From Leptolinea sp. UBA5203 (GTDB taxonomy: Bacteria > Chloroflexota > Anaerolineae > Anaerolineales > Anaerolineaceae): DNA of 13,860 nucleotides. Below the pieces are notes generated by a model. That model searched no databases. It saw nothing but the letters and a program-made list of their open reading frames with translations, and was not told the origin of the DNA. Shown here in pieces: positions 1 to 7,599 of this stretch. The stretch lies in assembly GCA_002412765.1 (NCBI GenBank), contig DHVR01000071.1, forward strand, positions 4,467 through 18,326, given 5' to 3'. Both the position numbers and the translations under genes were made by a program. Numbering within the stretch: the first letter of the stretch is position 1; each line of letters opens with the position of its first letter.

Positions 1-339
1 ATGGCGGATGATTGGGCGACAACAACGCTGGTTGAAGGCGGCTTGATGAGCGCCGAAAATCTTTTCCGTTACGAACGAGTAGACCAGGCCGGTCTGGATG
101 TTAAAAACGGACGCATTGAAGTCCTCATGGCGGATTATTATCCTCTGCTGACCCTGCAAGAGCAGTATCCTGAATTAAAGATCATCTATCATGGTGAAGT
201 TGCTGCCGGCCCTGTCATGATGATTATCCCGGACGGTGATACTGAAACAAAAGCTGGATTGGATCAAATTCTGAAAGCCATGTTAGATGATGGTTTTGTA
301 GATCAAGTAGCAACCACTCATTTCGGCGCTATTGAATAA
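1..339 (+). CDS. Amino acid ABC transporter substrate-binding protein, C-terminal part (5' end outside window)
   Basis: This is the last 112 residues of an extracellular solute-binding protein of the amino-acid ABC importer type (SBP family 3). The sequence shows the typical C-terminal lobe: a stretch reading VKNGRIEVLMADYYPLLTL, matching the family pattern in which an internal count or gene dosage of the ligand-site lobe is followed by 'DAVVxDxP', then a hinge-like segment with PVMMIIPDGD and a final helix (LDQILKAMLDDGFVDQVATTHFG) matching the family's 'L...I..A...L..DG..D.I...WFG' ending. The Met at base 1 is an internal codon at the window edge, because a full-length member has roughly 250-300 residues and a signal peptide, both missing here. 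It directly precedes two permeases and an ATPase, which supports the assignment. The bound ligand cannot be read from this fragment. Confidence 0.8.
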   Translation: MADDWATTTLVEGGLMSAENLFRYERVDQAGLDVKNGRIEVLMADYYPLLTLQEQYPELKIIYHGEVAAGPVMMIIPDGDTETKAGLDQILKAMLDDGFVDQVATTHFGAIE

Positions 340-379
340 AGCTTTTCAACTTAAATGATTTGTAAAGATTAAAAAAGAT

Positions 380-412
380 GGGGCAGGATATTTTTCACTC
401 TTGCCCCTTTTT
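380..412 (+). terminator. Intrinsic terminator between binding protein and permease
   Basis: A 9-bp stem with one G-U pair (GGGGCAGGA at 380-388 with TCTTGCCCC at 399-407), a 10-base loop and a T5 tail (408-412) lies 40 bases after the binding-protein stop and before the permease start. In ABC operons such a site usually lets only part of the transcription continue, so that the binding protein is made in excess over the membrane parts. That role is inferred here. Confidence 0.8.
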
Positions 413-445
413 CTACCATAAGTCGAACCCTGAGAGATACCCAAC

Positions 446-1087
446 ATGGATTTTTTTGTTTTCTTTACCTACATCTTAGGTGGAACTTTTATTACCCTGG
501 CAGTCACCGCGATCGCCTTGCCCATGGGGCTGATATTCGGAATTATGTTTGCTTTAGTTCGGGTATATGGCGGGAAGAAACTTTCTGCACTGGCTGCGAT
601 TTACAGCACGGTGATGAGAGGGATTCCGCCGATTGTTTTACTCTTCATCCTTTATTTTATCGTAGCCGGGACAATAAATATCTCCGCTTTTTGGGCCGGA
701 TCCATCGCCCTGGGGATTATCAGTTCCTCCTATCAGATGGAAATATTTCGTGGGGCTATTCAATCCGTCAGCGGGGGGCAGGAGATTGCAGGGCGGGCCA
801 TTGGATTAACCCGTATGCAGACGATTCGCTATATTACCTTGCCGCAGGCATTGAGAATCGCGATTCCACCCTGGTCCAATGAGGCGTCTACTGTGATTAA
901 GGATTCTTCATTGGTGTACGCCATCGGAGTAGCAGAAATCCTTCGCCGAGCTCAAATGATTGGCGCGCGAAGTTATCAAATGCTGCTGGCATTTACTATT
1001 GCAGCATTGATTTATTTTGTTCTGGTATTTGTCACCAATCGAGGATTAGATTGGGTGGAACGACGAACCAGAATCCCATCGATGTAA
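446..1087 (+). CDS. Amino acid ABC transporter permease (HisM/GlnP type)
   Basis: Inner-membrane permease of 213 residues, the usual size for the His/Glu/Gln/Arg/opine permease family. Hydrophobic segments lie at about residues 8-38, 55-75, 80-95 and 175-197. The cytoplasmic EAA loop that docks on the ATPase is clear: EIAGRAIGLTRMQTIRYITLP at about 113-133, followed by QALRIAIPPWSNE. The TVMRGIPPIVLLFILYF segment matches the family's 'RGtPlLvQLf..yf'. It is paralogous to the permease encoded at 1868-2548, and the two probably form a heterodimeric channel. The ATG at 446 has only a weak purine-rich site (GAGAGA) upstream. It is the first gene after the terminator at 380-412. Confidence 0.9.
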   Translation: MDFFVFFTYILGGTFITLAVTAIALPMGLIFGIMFALVRVYGGKKLSALAAIYSTVMRGIPPIVLLFILYFIVAGTINISAFWAGSIALGIISSSYQMEIFRGAIQSVSGGQEIAGRAIGLTRMQTIRYITLPQALRIAIPPWSNEASTVIKDSSLVYAIGVAEILRRAQMIGARSYQMLLAFTIAALIYFVLVFVTNRGLDWVERRTRIPSM

Positions 1088-1100
1088 GAAAGGAGCCAAT

Positions 1101-1871
1101 GTGAGTCAAACTATCCTGGATATTCGCAACGTACGGAAAGTATATGGAGAAAACATAGTCTTAAAGGATGTCTCCATATCCGTTCAAGAAGGAGACACGA
1201 TCGTTCTCATCGGCCCCAGCGGAACGGGGAAGAGTACGTTGTTACGCTGTGTAAATTTATTAACCCGCATAGATGCCGGTCAGATATTTTTTGATGGGAA
1301 TGAGATCACTAAAGGCCATGTGGACGAGAATAAAATTCGCCAGCATATCGGCATGGTGTTTCAAGATTTTTTACTCTTCAACCATCTGACGGCGCTGGAC
1401 AATGTTATGGTGGGTCCAATGCGGGTCTTGAAGATGAGCAAGGAAGCTGCCCGTGAGAAGGCCCAATTTGAATTGGACAGAGTCGGACTAAGTGATAAAG
1501 GCGGGCATTACCCGGGTCAATTATCGGGCGGACAGAAACAACGCGTGGCCATTGCCCGCGCCCTTGCCATGGATCCCAGAATCATGCTGTTCGATGAGCC
1601 AACCTCTGCTCTGGACCCAGAATTAATTGGTGAGGTTCTGGAGGTGATGGGCAAGCTGGCAAAGGAAGGGATGACCATGATGGTTGTGACCCATGAAATG
1701 GGGTTTGCACGTGAGGTGGCTGACCGGATTGTCTTCATGGAACACGGACTGATTGTCGAGGAAGGCAGGCCAGACGATTTGTTTTATCATCCAAAGTTTG
1801 ACCGCACCCGTGAATTTTTATGGAAAATCACCGAGCTGTATGGCAAGAAAGAGAATGAGGAAGGCAAATGA
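1101..1871 (+). CDS. Amino acid ABC transporter ATP-binding protein (GlnQ/HisP type)
   Basis: Cytoplasmic ATPase (256 residues) that powers the importer. All nucleotide-binding motifs are visible: Walker A GPSGTGKST (residues 38-46), Q-loop Gln88 in MVFQDF, signature LSGGQ (141-145), Walker B IMLFDE (161-166) with D-loop SALD, and switch His198 in VVTHEM. The QDFLLFNHLTALDNVM segment is typical of the polar amino acid subfamily. The start is a GTG with a good AAAGGAG site (1089-1095) 5 bases upstream, and the gene begins 13 bases after the first permease. Its stop overlaps the start of the second permease (ATGA), which indicates translational coupling. Confidence 0.95.
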   Translation: MSQTILDIRNVRKVYGENIVLKDVSISVQEGDTIVLIGPSGTGKSTLLRCVNLLTRIDAGQIFFDGNEITKGHVDENKIRQHIGMVFQDFLLFNHLTALDNVMVGPMRVLKMSKEAAREKAQFELDRVGLSDKGGHYPGQLSGGQKQRVAIARALAMDPRIMLFDEPTSALDPELIGEVLEVMGKLAKEGMTMMVVTHEMGFAREVADRIVFMEHGLIVEEGRPDDLFYHPKFDRTREFLWKITELYGKKENEEGK

Positions 1872-2548
1872 ACGCGTGGCTGGCATCGGTTTCTGCGCTA
1901 ATACCCGACTTTTGGGCTGGCAGCCTGGTGACCCTTAAACTTACTGCGTATGGGCTTGGGATAGGATTTTTATTAGGCCTGCCCACGGCGATCATGCGGG
2001 TCTACGGCAACAAATGGGTGGCTGGCCTGTCCAGTGTTTATACGGAACTGTTCCGTGGAACGCCTGCGCTGGTGCAGTTGTTTATCATTTATTATGGATT
2101 GCCGGATCTTGGCCTGACCTTTGACCGGTTGCCGGCGGCCATTATTGCGCTGGGATTGAACAGCGGCGCCTACCAGGCTGAATATTTCAGGGGTGCCATT
2201 CAAGCCATTGGCAGCGGGCAATTGACCGCTGCCCGATCCATCGGTATGTCCACCTTTCAAGCAGTGCGCTATATCATTCTGCCTCAAGCCTTGCGACTGG
2301 TCATTCCTGCCTGGTCTAATGAACCCATATCTCTGTTGAAAACCTCGGCTATTGTTTTTCTGATTGCAGTGGCAGACGTGATGGGGATTGCCAAACAAAT
2401 GGCTGCGCGTACCTATGATCCTTTGGCGGCTTATTTTGCGGCTGCTTTTGCTTATCTGATTATGGCTTTTGCGATCAACGCCATCCTGAGTTATGCGGAG
2501 AAGAAAGCAGAAATTCCGGGATTTTCTTTGGAAGTCTTACGAACTTAA
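1868..2548 (+). CDS. Second amino acid ABC transporter permease
   Basis: Inner-membrane permease of 226 residues in the same family as the first. Hydrophobic segments occur near residues 17-40, 57-78, 88-105 and about 190-213. The family 'RGTP.LVQLF..YY' segment is present as RGTPALVQLFIIYYGLP, and the EAA loop reads LTAARSIGMSTFQAVRYIILPQALRLVIPAW. Its ATG overlaps the ATPase stop by four bases (ATGA at 1868-1871), so it is the last gene of a tightly coupled permease-ATPase-permease operon closed by the terminator at 2563-2603. Two different permeases flanking one ATPase is the arrangement seen in histidine- and glutamine-type importers. The substrate is not evident from the sequence. Confidence 0.92.
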   Translation: MNAWLASVSALIPDFWAGSLVTLKLTAYGLGIGFLLGLPTAIMRVYGNKWVAGLSSVYTELFRGTPALVQLFIIYYGLPDLGLTFDRLPAAIIALGLNSGAYQAEYFRGAIQAIGSGQLTAARSIGMSTFQAVRYIILPQALRLVIPAWSNEPISLLKTSAIVFLIAVADVMGIAKQMAARTYDPLAAYFAAAFAYLIMAFAINAILSYAEKKAEIPGFSLEVLRT

Positions 2549-2562
2549 TAAAAAGGTCCTGT

Positions 2563-2603
2563 AAATACCCGTCAGCCATGCAGAATGTCTGGCGGGTATT
2601 TTT
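2563..2603 (+). terminator. Intrinsic terminator of the ABC importer operon
   Basis: The arms AAATACCCGTCAG (2563-2575) and CTGGCGGGTATTT (2589-2601) form a 13-bp stem with a single T-G pair. An inner CAT/ATG helix lies within the loop, and the 3' arm ends in a run of five T (2599-2603). It lies 15 bases after the second permease stop. Confidence 0.85.
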
Positions 2604-2667
2604 ATTGGGATTGATTCAGTTGATGATAGAATAATAAATAGTCACAGATTCAAAGAGGATTTTTGCT

Positions 2668-3627
2668 ATGTTACGTGCTTTCTTTATTGCCTTATCCAAA
2701 CTGAATTGGGCACAACGGGTGATCACGAAATCAAAACTCATTTCCCGCATGGCTCTGCGTTTTGTTGCCGGTGAAAAAATAGAAGCAGCCGTAACGGTGA
2801 TTCAGGATCTGAACCAACAGGGAATTTTGGCGACGCTGGATCACCTGGGTGAGGATACCTTTTCCACCTCCGATGCCGAGCTAGCCGTGGCTGAAATTCT
2901 GCATACGCTTGAGGTGATCAGCCAGAAGGGGTTACGTTCGAATGTATCCTTGAAGCTCAGTCAAATCGGATTGAATATCCATCCCGACCTGTGCAAAGAA
3001 AATCTCAAACGGATATTGATCAAAGCCAAAGAACTTAATAATTTTATTCGCATTGATATGGAAGATTCATCCCTGACAGATGCCACCCTGGATGTCTACC
3101 GGTGGGCAAGAATGGAAGGGTTCACCAATGTTGGAATTGTCCTCCAGGCTTATCTATATCGGACTGAAGATGATATTAAAATCCTGGGAAAATTTGATTC
3201 CACTTTCCGGTTATGTAAAGGCGCTTATCAGGAACCGGCTTCGGTGGCTTTCCCGGCAAAAACCGATGTAGACAAGAATTACGATCTTCTGGTTTCCTTA
3301 TTGTTCACCCAGGTTCAGGATGTAAATTATCCTCAGATCAGCCCGGATGGACGCTTTCCTGGAATTCCAGCCCTGGCCACCCATGATGAAAAACGCATCG
3401 CCTATGCTACGGCCCTGATGCAGGCGATGAATATTCCAAAAGCTTGTGTGGAATTCCAAATGTTATACGGCATTCGCAGAGAACTGCAAAAATCCCTTTG
3501 CGATCAAGGGTACACGGTTCGGGTCTACGTACCCTACGGTACGCATTGGTATCGCTATTTTATGCGCCGGCTGGCGGAACGCCCGGCGAATTTATGGTTT
3601 ATGATTTCCAATTTATTCAAGAAATAA
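2668..3627 (+). CDS. Proline dehydrogenase (monofunctional, FAD-dependent)
   Basis: Oxidises L-proline to 1-pyrroline-5-carboxylate with FAD, the first step of proline catabolism. The 319 residues match a single-domain (beta-alpha)8 proline dehydrogenase rather than the large bifunctional PutA. Motifs in order: NVSLKLSQ (92-99, with the barrel Lys96), RIDMEDS (128-134), RLCKGAYQEP (181-190), ATHDEKRI (237-244), FQMLYGIR, and the C-terminal substrate/FAD signature YVPYGTHWYRYFMRRLAERPAN (287-308), in which the paired Arg residues normally bind the proline carboxylate. The family usually has ATHN where this protein has ATHD. No P5C dehydrogenase lies in the window. The gene begins 64 bases after a terminator, in an AT-rich stretch with TTGATT at 2611-2616 and TAAATA at 2635-2640 that could be a promoter. 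Confidence 0.93.
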   Translation: MLRAFFIALSKLNWAQRVITKSKLISRMALRFVAGEKIEAAVTVIQDLNQQGILATLDHLGEDTFSTSDAELAVAEILHTLEVISQKGLRSNVSLKLSQIGLNIHPDLCKENLKRILIKAKELNNFIRIDMEDSSLTDATLDVYRWARMEGFTNVGIVLQAYLYRTEDDIKILGKFDSTFRLCKGAYQEPASVAFPAKTDVDKNYDLLVSLLFTQVQDVNYPQISPDGRFPGIPALATHDEKRIAYATALMQAMNIPKACVEFQMLYGIRRELQKSLCDQGYTVRVYVPYGTHWYRYFMRRLAERPANLWFMISNLFKK

Positions 3628-3643
3628 GGTTAAAGGGGTAGGG

Positions 3644-4363
3644 ATGATGAAAACTGCTTTGATTACGGGGGGTGCACAACGTATTGGCAAATCCATTGCG
3701 ATTGCTCTGGGTCAGGACGGCTATCATGTTTATTTGCATTATTATCAATCCAAGGAAGAGGCCGAAGCTACAGCCGCTTTAATCCAGGCAAATGGCGGTG
3801 CCTGTAGTTTAATGCAGGCCGATCTCCAAAATATAGATGCCCTGGCACCCATGATGCAGCACATTGCTGAAGAGGTTGAGGCATTGGATGTGCTGATCAA
3901 TAATGCATCCATCTTTATTGAATCCCCTTTATCGGATACCAGCATTGATGTTTGGGACCGTATTATGGATGTCAATTTACGGGCGCCCTGGTTGTGCGCC
4001 AAGTTAGCCAGACCCCTTCTGGCATCAGGGGGAGGTTGTATCATCAACATTTTGGATTCCGGTATTGAGAAAGTATGGCCGAATTTCGCAGCTTACCAGA
4101 TCAGTAAAGTGGGTATGGCTCAGCTTACCAAATTACTGGCCAAGGAATTTGCTCCCGATATTCGAGTAAATGGAATCGCACCCGGATTGATCCTTCCCTC
4201 TTCTGCCGAAGAACCAGAACAATGGGAGAAACTAGTCAATCGACTACCCTTAAAAAAACAAGGCAATCCTGCGGATGTGGTGGATGCTGTACTATTCTTT
4301 ATCAATCAAGCTTATGTGACCGGTGAAATTCTTTTTATTGATGGCGGTTATCAATTGGTTTGA
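3644..4363 (+). CDS. Short-chain dehydrogenase/reductase, pteridine reductase (PTR1/FolM) type
   Basis: NAD(P)H-dependent SDR of 239 residues with a Rossmann fold. The cofactor motif is TGGAQRIG (8-15), close to the TG(A/G)A.RIG form of pteridine reductases, and NNAS is at 86-89. The active-site Tyr151 and Lys155 lie in YQISK. The position normally held by the catalytic Ser is Asp138 (INILDSG), 13 residues before the Tyr. An Asp-Tyr-Lys triad with this spacing is the hallmark of pteridine reductase PTR1 and dihydromonapterin reductase FolM. The substrate is therefore inferred to be a pterin or dihydrofolate-like compound, which suits two moeA genes downstream, but other SDR substrates cannot be excluded. 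Start: adjacent ATGs at 3644 and 3647, behind AAAGGGG (3632-3638); either could be used. It starts 16 bases after the proline dehydrogenase stop. Confidence 0.85.
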   Translation: MMKTALITGGAQRIGKSIAIALGQDGYHVYLHYYQSKEEAEATAALIQANGGACSLMQADLQNIDALAPMMQHIAEEVEALDVLINNASIFIESPLSDTSIDVWDRIMDVNLRAPWLCAKLARPLLASGGGCIINILDSGIEKVWPNFAAYQISKVGMAQLTKLLAKEFAPDIRVNGIAPGLILPSSAEEPEQWEKLVNRLPLKKQGNPADVVDAVLFFINQAYVTGEILFIDGGYQLV

Positions 4364-4388
4364 ATCTCATGGAGTGGATAAATTTCAC

Positions 4389-5309
4389 ATGAAGCAGCTT
4401 TTACAGAAAATCAATCTGTCAACTTTATTTTTCGATATCCTGGTGATCACCGGAGTATTTGCACTTGCCTTTAGTCTGGCCGATTATTTGGGCAGCGGCA
4501 TGCAATCCCAGGGTGTTGGATTGGGTTGGATTAGCTGCATTCTTTTATTGTTAAGTATGAAAATCATGGAATTTTACTTTTTGTCCCCTGCGCAGTTGGA
4601 TTCGGACCATCAATTCCTGATGCGCCTGTTCCCTACCCTTGGCAAACGAAGTCCCGGTAAAAGAGGTAACCCTCCGTATATTGGGCTGATTCTTCTGCTT
4701 CTTTGTCTGGGCACCTGGGCTATGATTCAATTCGTCTTATTAAAAATGGGTCTTTTACAGCATGATAACCTGATTTTAATGGCCTTTATGCTGTTGACGG
4801 TTTATCTGCTGACTGGATCAAGTTTTCATTTGTCTACATCGGGTTTCGGCGAATTAGGTCAGGCATTTTTATTATTTGGCCTGTTCCCGCTGTATGCCTA
4901 TGAATTAATCACGGGTGAATTTCACATCCTGATTCTGCTCCTATGTTTGCCCTTAACCTTGTTTTATGTTTCTGGAAGAGTTCTGCTTTCTTTGTGCCAA
5001 TATTCAGAGGATCAGAAGAATGGAAAGAAGAACTTCTTACAAGTCGTGGGTTGGAAACGCGGTATGCAGGTTCATAATTTTTTTATTTTGTTTGGTTTTG
5101 TAATGTATGCCTGTATTCCACTGTTCCATTATCCTCCACATATATTTTTCAACCCGTTGTTATCCCTGCCCTTGGGTGTGCTCTTTATCCTGATGATGAG
5201 CAGGGTAGAACATGGTAAAAAACCGGAATGGCAAAGTTTCATTTTTCTTGAAAAGGTACTTCTGGTGTTGGTCATGTATTTTTTAGCAGCAGCCATGATC
5301 TTAAGGTGA
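4389..5309 (+). CDS. Nine-helix membrane protein, degenerate UbiA/MenA prenyltransferase-like
   Basis: Very hydrophobic protein of 306 residues with about nine membrane segments, the topology and length of UbiA-family prenyltransferases. The second half reads like MenA: GFGELGQAFLLFGLFPLYAY (152-171) matches MenA's 'GLGE...FLFFG....Y', and QYSEDQKNGKK (204-214) followed by VVG aligns without gaps to the second Asp motif 'DxxxDxxxGKxT..VRLG'. The first Asp of that motif is Gln204, and no NDxxDxxxD motif is found between helices 2 and 3. Prenyl-diphosphate/Mg2+ binding is therefore probably lost, and the present function is unknown. Start: an in-frame GTG at 4323 would overlap the SDR by 41 bases. 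I prefer the ATG at 4389, which gives a normal-length N terminus just before helix 1, although the site upstream of it is weak. The GTG at 4374 is another option. The stop lies 3 bases before moeA. Confidence 0.6.
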   Translation: MKQLLQKINLSTLFFDILVITGVFALAFSLADYLGSGMQSQGVGLGWISCILLLLSMKIMEFYFLSPAQLDSDHQFLMRLFPTLGKRSPGKRGNPPYIGLILLLLCLGTWAMIQFVLLKMGLLQHDNLILMAFMLLTVYLLTGSSFHLSTSGFGELGQAFLLFGLFPLYAYELITGEFHILILLLCLPLTLFYVSGRVLLSLCQYSEDQKNGKKNFLQVVGWKRGMQVHNFFILFGFVMYACIPLFHYPPHIFFNPLLSLPLGVLFILMMSRVEHGKKPEWQSFIFLEKVLLVLVMYFLAAAMILR

Positions 5310-5312
5310 GCC

Positions 5313-6560
5313 ATGTCCGATTTTCTTGAATTGGTGACCATTGATCAGGCGTGGAAAATTATTCATGCCCACGTGGATAAGACGGTTTGCGCTGAAGTAC
5401 AGATTCCGGTTGAAGAGAGTATGGGCCGGATCTGTGCCAGGCAGCAATTGGTACAGGAAGATTATCCGCCTTTCACCCGATCCTCGGTAGATGGGTATGC
5501 GGTCCTTGCCAATGATACACATGGGGCCAGTCACCAACAACCCATTCTTTTAAAAATCAGTTCCGAAATCCGCATGGGTAAGGCATCACACCCCTTACCT
5601 GGGTCTGGCTGGACAGCTTTGATCCACACCGGTGGCATGCTGCCCGAAAATGCCGACGCCGTGATTATGATAGAAGAAACAGAGCATATTTCTGTGGATG
5701 AAATATTGATTTATAAATCGGTATCCGTTGGAGAAAATGTGATTTATCAAGGGGAGGATGTCCACCTTGGCGATATCCTCTTGGAAAAAGGAAAGCGAAT
5801 TACTGAAATGGATGCGGGGGCTCTATCCACATCAGGAGTAAGTGAGGTTTCGGTTTACAGCCCGGTTCGGGTCGGGATTTTATCCATGGGGGACGAGCTC
5901 ATTGATCCTCAAGCGATTCCCTTAACCGGGCAAATCCGGGATATTAACTCGATCATGCTGGCGGGTTTAAGCAGGAAATTCGGTGCTGAAGTTGCGGCAA
6001 TGAAACGCGTTATGGATCAACCGGAAGAATTATTGGAGGCGCTGCAGTCCTTAAAAAACACTTGTGATCTAGTGTTTATTACTGCGGGTTCCTCAGTGAG
6101 CACAAGGGATTACACGGCCCAGGTGATTCAGGAATTTGGAAAGCCGGGCGTTCTGTTTCACGGTATCCATATTCGTCCCGGCAAGCCAACCATCTTTGCA
6201 AGGTGTGAGGATCAAGTGATTTTGGGTTTGCCCGGAAATCCGGTCAGTGCATATGTGATTGCCTGGTTATTGGGCATGCCCATCCTAAAACGCCTAGCGG
6301 GAGAATCTCCCGTGAAATACCCACATCCAGTAGAAGCCATTTTAGATACCAATATCTCCTCTCAATCCGGCAGGGCGGATTATATTCCTGTGAGGCTTCA
6401 GGATAGGGAAGGTGTCTGTACGGCCACTCCCATTTTCTTTAAAAGCAATTTGATCTTTTCTCTTGCCCGCTCAGATGGTTTGATGTATATTCCAGAAGCA
6501 GCAGCTGGTTTTTCTGCTGGCACACGCGTAAAGGTGTTCATTCATTCTCAATCCTATTAA
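5313..6560 (+). CDS. moeA: Molybdopterin molybdotransferase MoeA (first copy)
   Basis: Cytoplasmic enzyme that inserts molybdate (or tungstate) into adenylated molybdopterin, the last common step of molybdenum cofactor synthesis. 415 residues, the normal MoeA length. Visible motifs: PPFTRSSVDGYAV (52-64) with Asp60, IHTGGMLPENADAVIMIEE, GEDVHLGDILLEKGKRI, the MPT-binding core AGSSVSTRDYT (258-268), PGKPTIFA (289-296) and LGLPGNPVSAYV. GSS...DYT replaces the GGVS.GD.D of the E. coli protein, a variant that also occurs in the second copy in this window. The C-terminal beta-barrel domain IV (from about residue 335) is present. The AAGGTGAG site (5303-5310) overlaps the upstream stop, so translation is probably coupled to the UbiA-like gene. 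Confidence 0.93.
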   Translation: MSDFLELVTIDQAWKIIHAHVDKTVCAEVQIPVEESMGRICARQQLVQEDYPPFTRSSVDGYAVLANDTHGASHQQPILLKISSEIRMGKASHPLPGSGWTALIHTGGMLPENADAVIMIEETEHISVDEILIYKSVSVGENVIYQGEDVHLGDILLEKGKRITEMDAGALSTSGVSEVSVYSPVRVGILSMGDELIDPQAIPLTGQIRDINSIMLAGLSRKFGAEVAAMKRVMDQPEELLEALQSLKNTCDLVFITAGSSVSTRDYTAQVIQEFGKPGVLFHGIHIRPGKPTIFARCEDQVILGLPGNPVSAYVIAWLLGMPILKRLAGESPVKYPHPVEAILDTNISSQSGRADYIPVRLQDREGVCTATPIFFKSNLIFSLARSDGLMYIPEAAAGFSAGTRVKVFIHSQSY

Positions 6561-6582
6561 CATAAAACGAGGTTTTTTTGTC

Positions 6583-7587
6583 ATGAAGCGAATAATTGTT
6601 GGATTTATACTCTTGATGATGGTTTTGGCGGGTTGTACGCCAAGAGAACTAACCGGGGAAGAAAAAGCAGTCCTCTATACGGCAGCGGCGGAGACAATCG
6701 GTGCTCAGTTAACCTCAGATTTTGAAAAAATTCCTACCGCAACTGAGACGCCCATTCCACCCACACCGGAGCCAACCGCGACGGAAACCTTAACGCCGGT
6801 TCCCACCCTTTCTCCAACCCCCTCATGGGCAAAAGTAGGCCCAGGGGAAATCGATGCTTTGATTTTAATGTACAATAGTGTGGCAAATAGTGCGGATGAT
6901 GATCCTTTCTATCAATGGGAAAGTAACTCCTTTATTAAAGTTGAAGATTTTAAATATCAATTGAAAACATTAAAAGACGCGGGGTATTCATCCATCAGCA
7001 TATCCAGGTTGACCGATGCCATTTTGTTGGGCACCGAGATGCCACCCCAACCGGTGGTTTTCACCTTTGAGACCAGTCGGAAAAATCTGTACAATATTGT
7101 CTTTCCCCTGATGAAAGAGTACGGCTTTACCGGCACTATTTTCTTGGTTCAGGATTATCACAACGGGAAGAATATGGCAACCGCCGAGCAAATTCAGGAG
7201 ATGGTCGATGCTGGCTGGGAAATTGGCAGTAGAGGAAAGACTAGTTCTGATTTAACCAAGGATGGCTTAAACCTGGGTGAGGAAATTTCAGGATCCAAAC
7301 TGTTCTTTGAAGAAAAATATGGCGTACCGGTGATTGTATTTTCTTATCCTGGAGGAGCAAGCAACGAAGGGGTAATCAGTCGGGTGGCGCAATGGGGTTA
7401 CAGGGGCGCTGTTGGGTTTTTTAAATCCACCAAGTATAGTATGGCTAATCTCTATTACATGCCGCGTTTTGAAGTGTTCAATACCTGGACGGATGCGGAT
7501 TTCTTTAATATCCTGCCCTGGAAACCACTCAATGTTCCCGTACGGGATGCCGCAGTACCTACTGCAACGGCTACGGTTGCGCCCTAA
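6583..7587 (+). CDS. Lipoprotein with catalytically degenerate polysaccharide deacetylase (NodB-like) domain
   Basis: Secreted, lipid-anchored protein of 334 residues. The signal peptide (KR then a hydrophobic core) ends in the lipobox LAGC with lipidated Cys18. Residues about 50-82 are a Thr/Pro-rich linker (ETPIPPTPEPTATETLTPVP), then a globular domain follows. Residues about 155-290 follow the NodB carbohydrate esterase order: PVVFTFETS (157-165), FPLMKEYGFTGTIFLV, EIGSRGKTSSDL (213-224), FSYPGG (253-258). In active enzymes these are TFDDG, SHTxxHxxL and FRxPxG. Here both Asp are replaced (Glu163, Thr164), both metal His are replaced (Arg217, Ser221) and the Arg is Ser254. It should therefore bind rather than cut glycan, if it binds at all (inference). 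The gene sits between two moeA genes, 22 bases after the first. GAGG at 6569-6572 precedes the ATG by 10 bases. Confidence 0.8.
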   Translation: MKRIIVGFILLMMVLAGCTPRELTGEEKAVLYTAAAETIGAQLTSDFEKIPTATETPIPPTPEPTATETLTPVPTLSPTPSWAKVGPGEIDALILMYNSVANSADDDPFYQWESNSFIKVEDFKYQLKTLKDAGYSSISISRLTDAILLGTEMPPQPVVFTFETSRKNLYNIVFPLMKEYGFTGTIFLVQDYHNGKNMATAEQIQEMVDAGWEIGSRGKTSSDLTKDGLNLGEEISGSKLFFEEKYGVPVIVFSYPGGASNEGVISRVAQWGYRGAVGFFKSTKYSMANLYYMPRFEVFNTWTDADFFNILPWKPLNVPVRDAAVPTATATVAP

Positions 7588-7599
7588 TCGAGGAGCTGT

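Noticed and set aside
4323..4388. Longer N terminus for the membrane protein from a GTG at 4323
   Set aside because: It would overlap the SDR by 41 bases inside its conserved C-terminal coding region, and the added 22 residues precede the normal N terminus of a UbiA-type fold; the ATG at 4389 is preferred.
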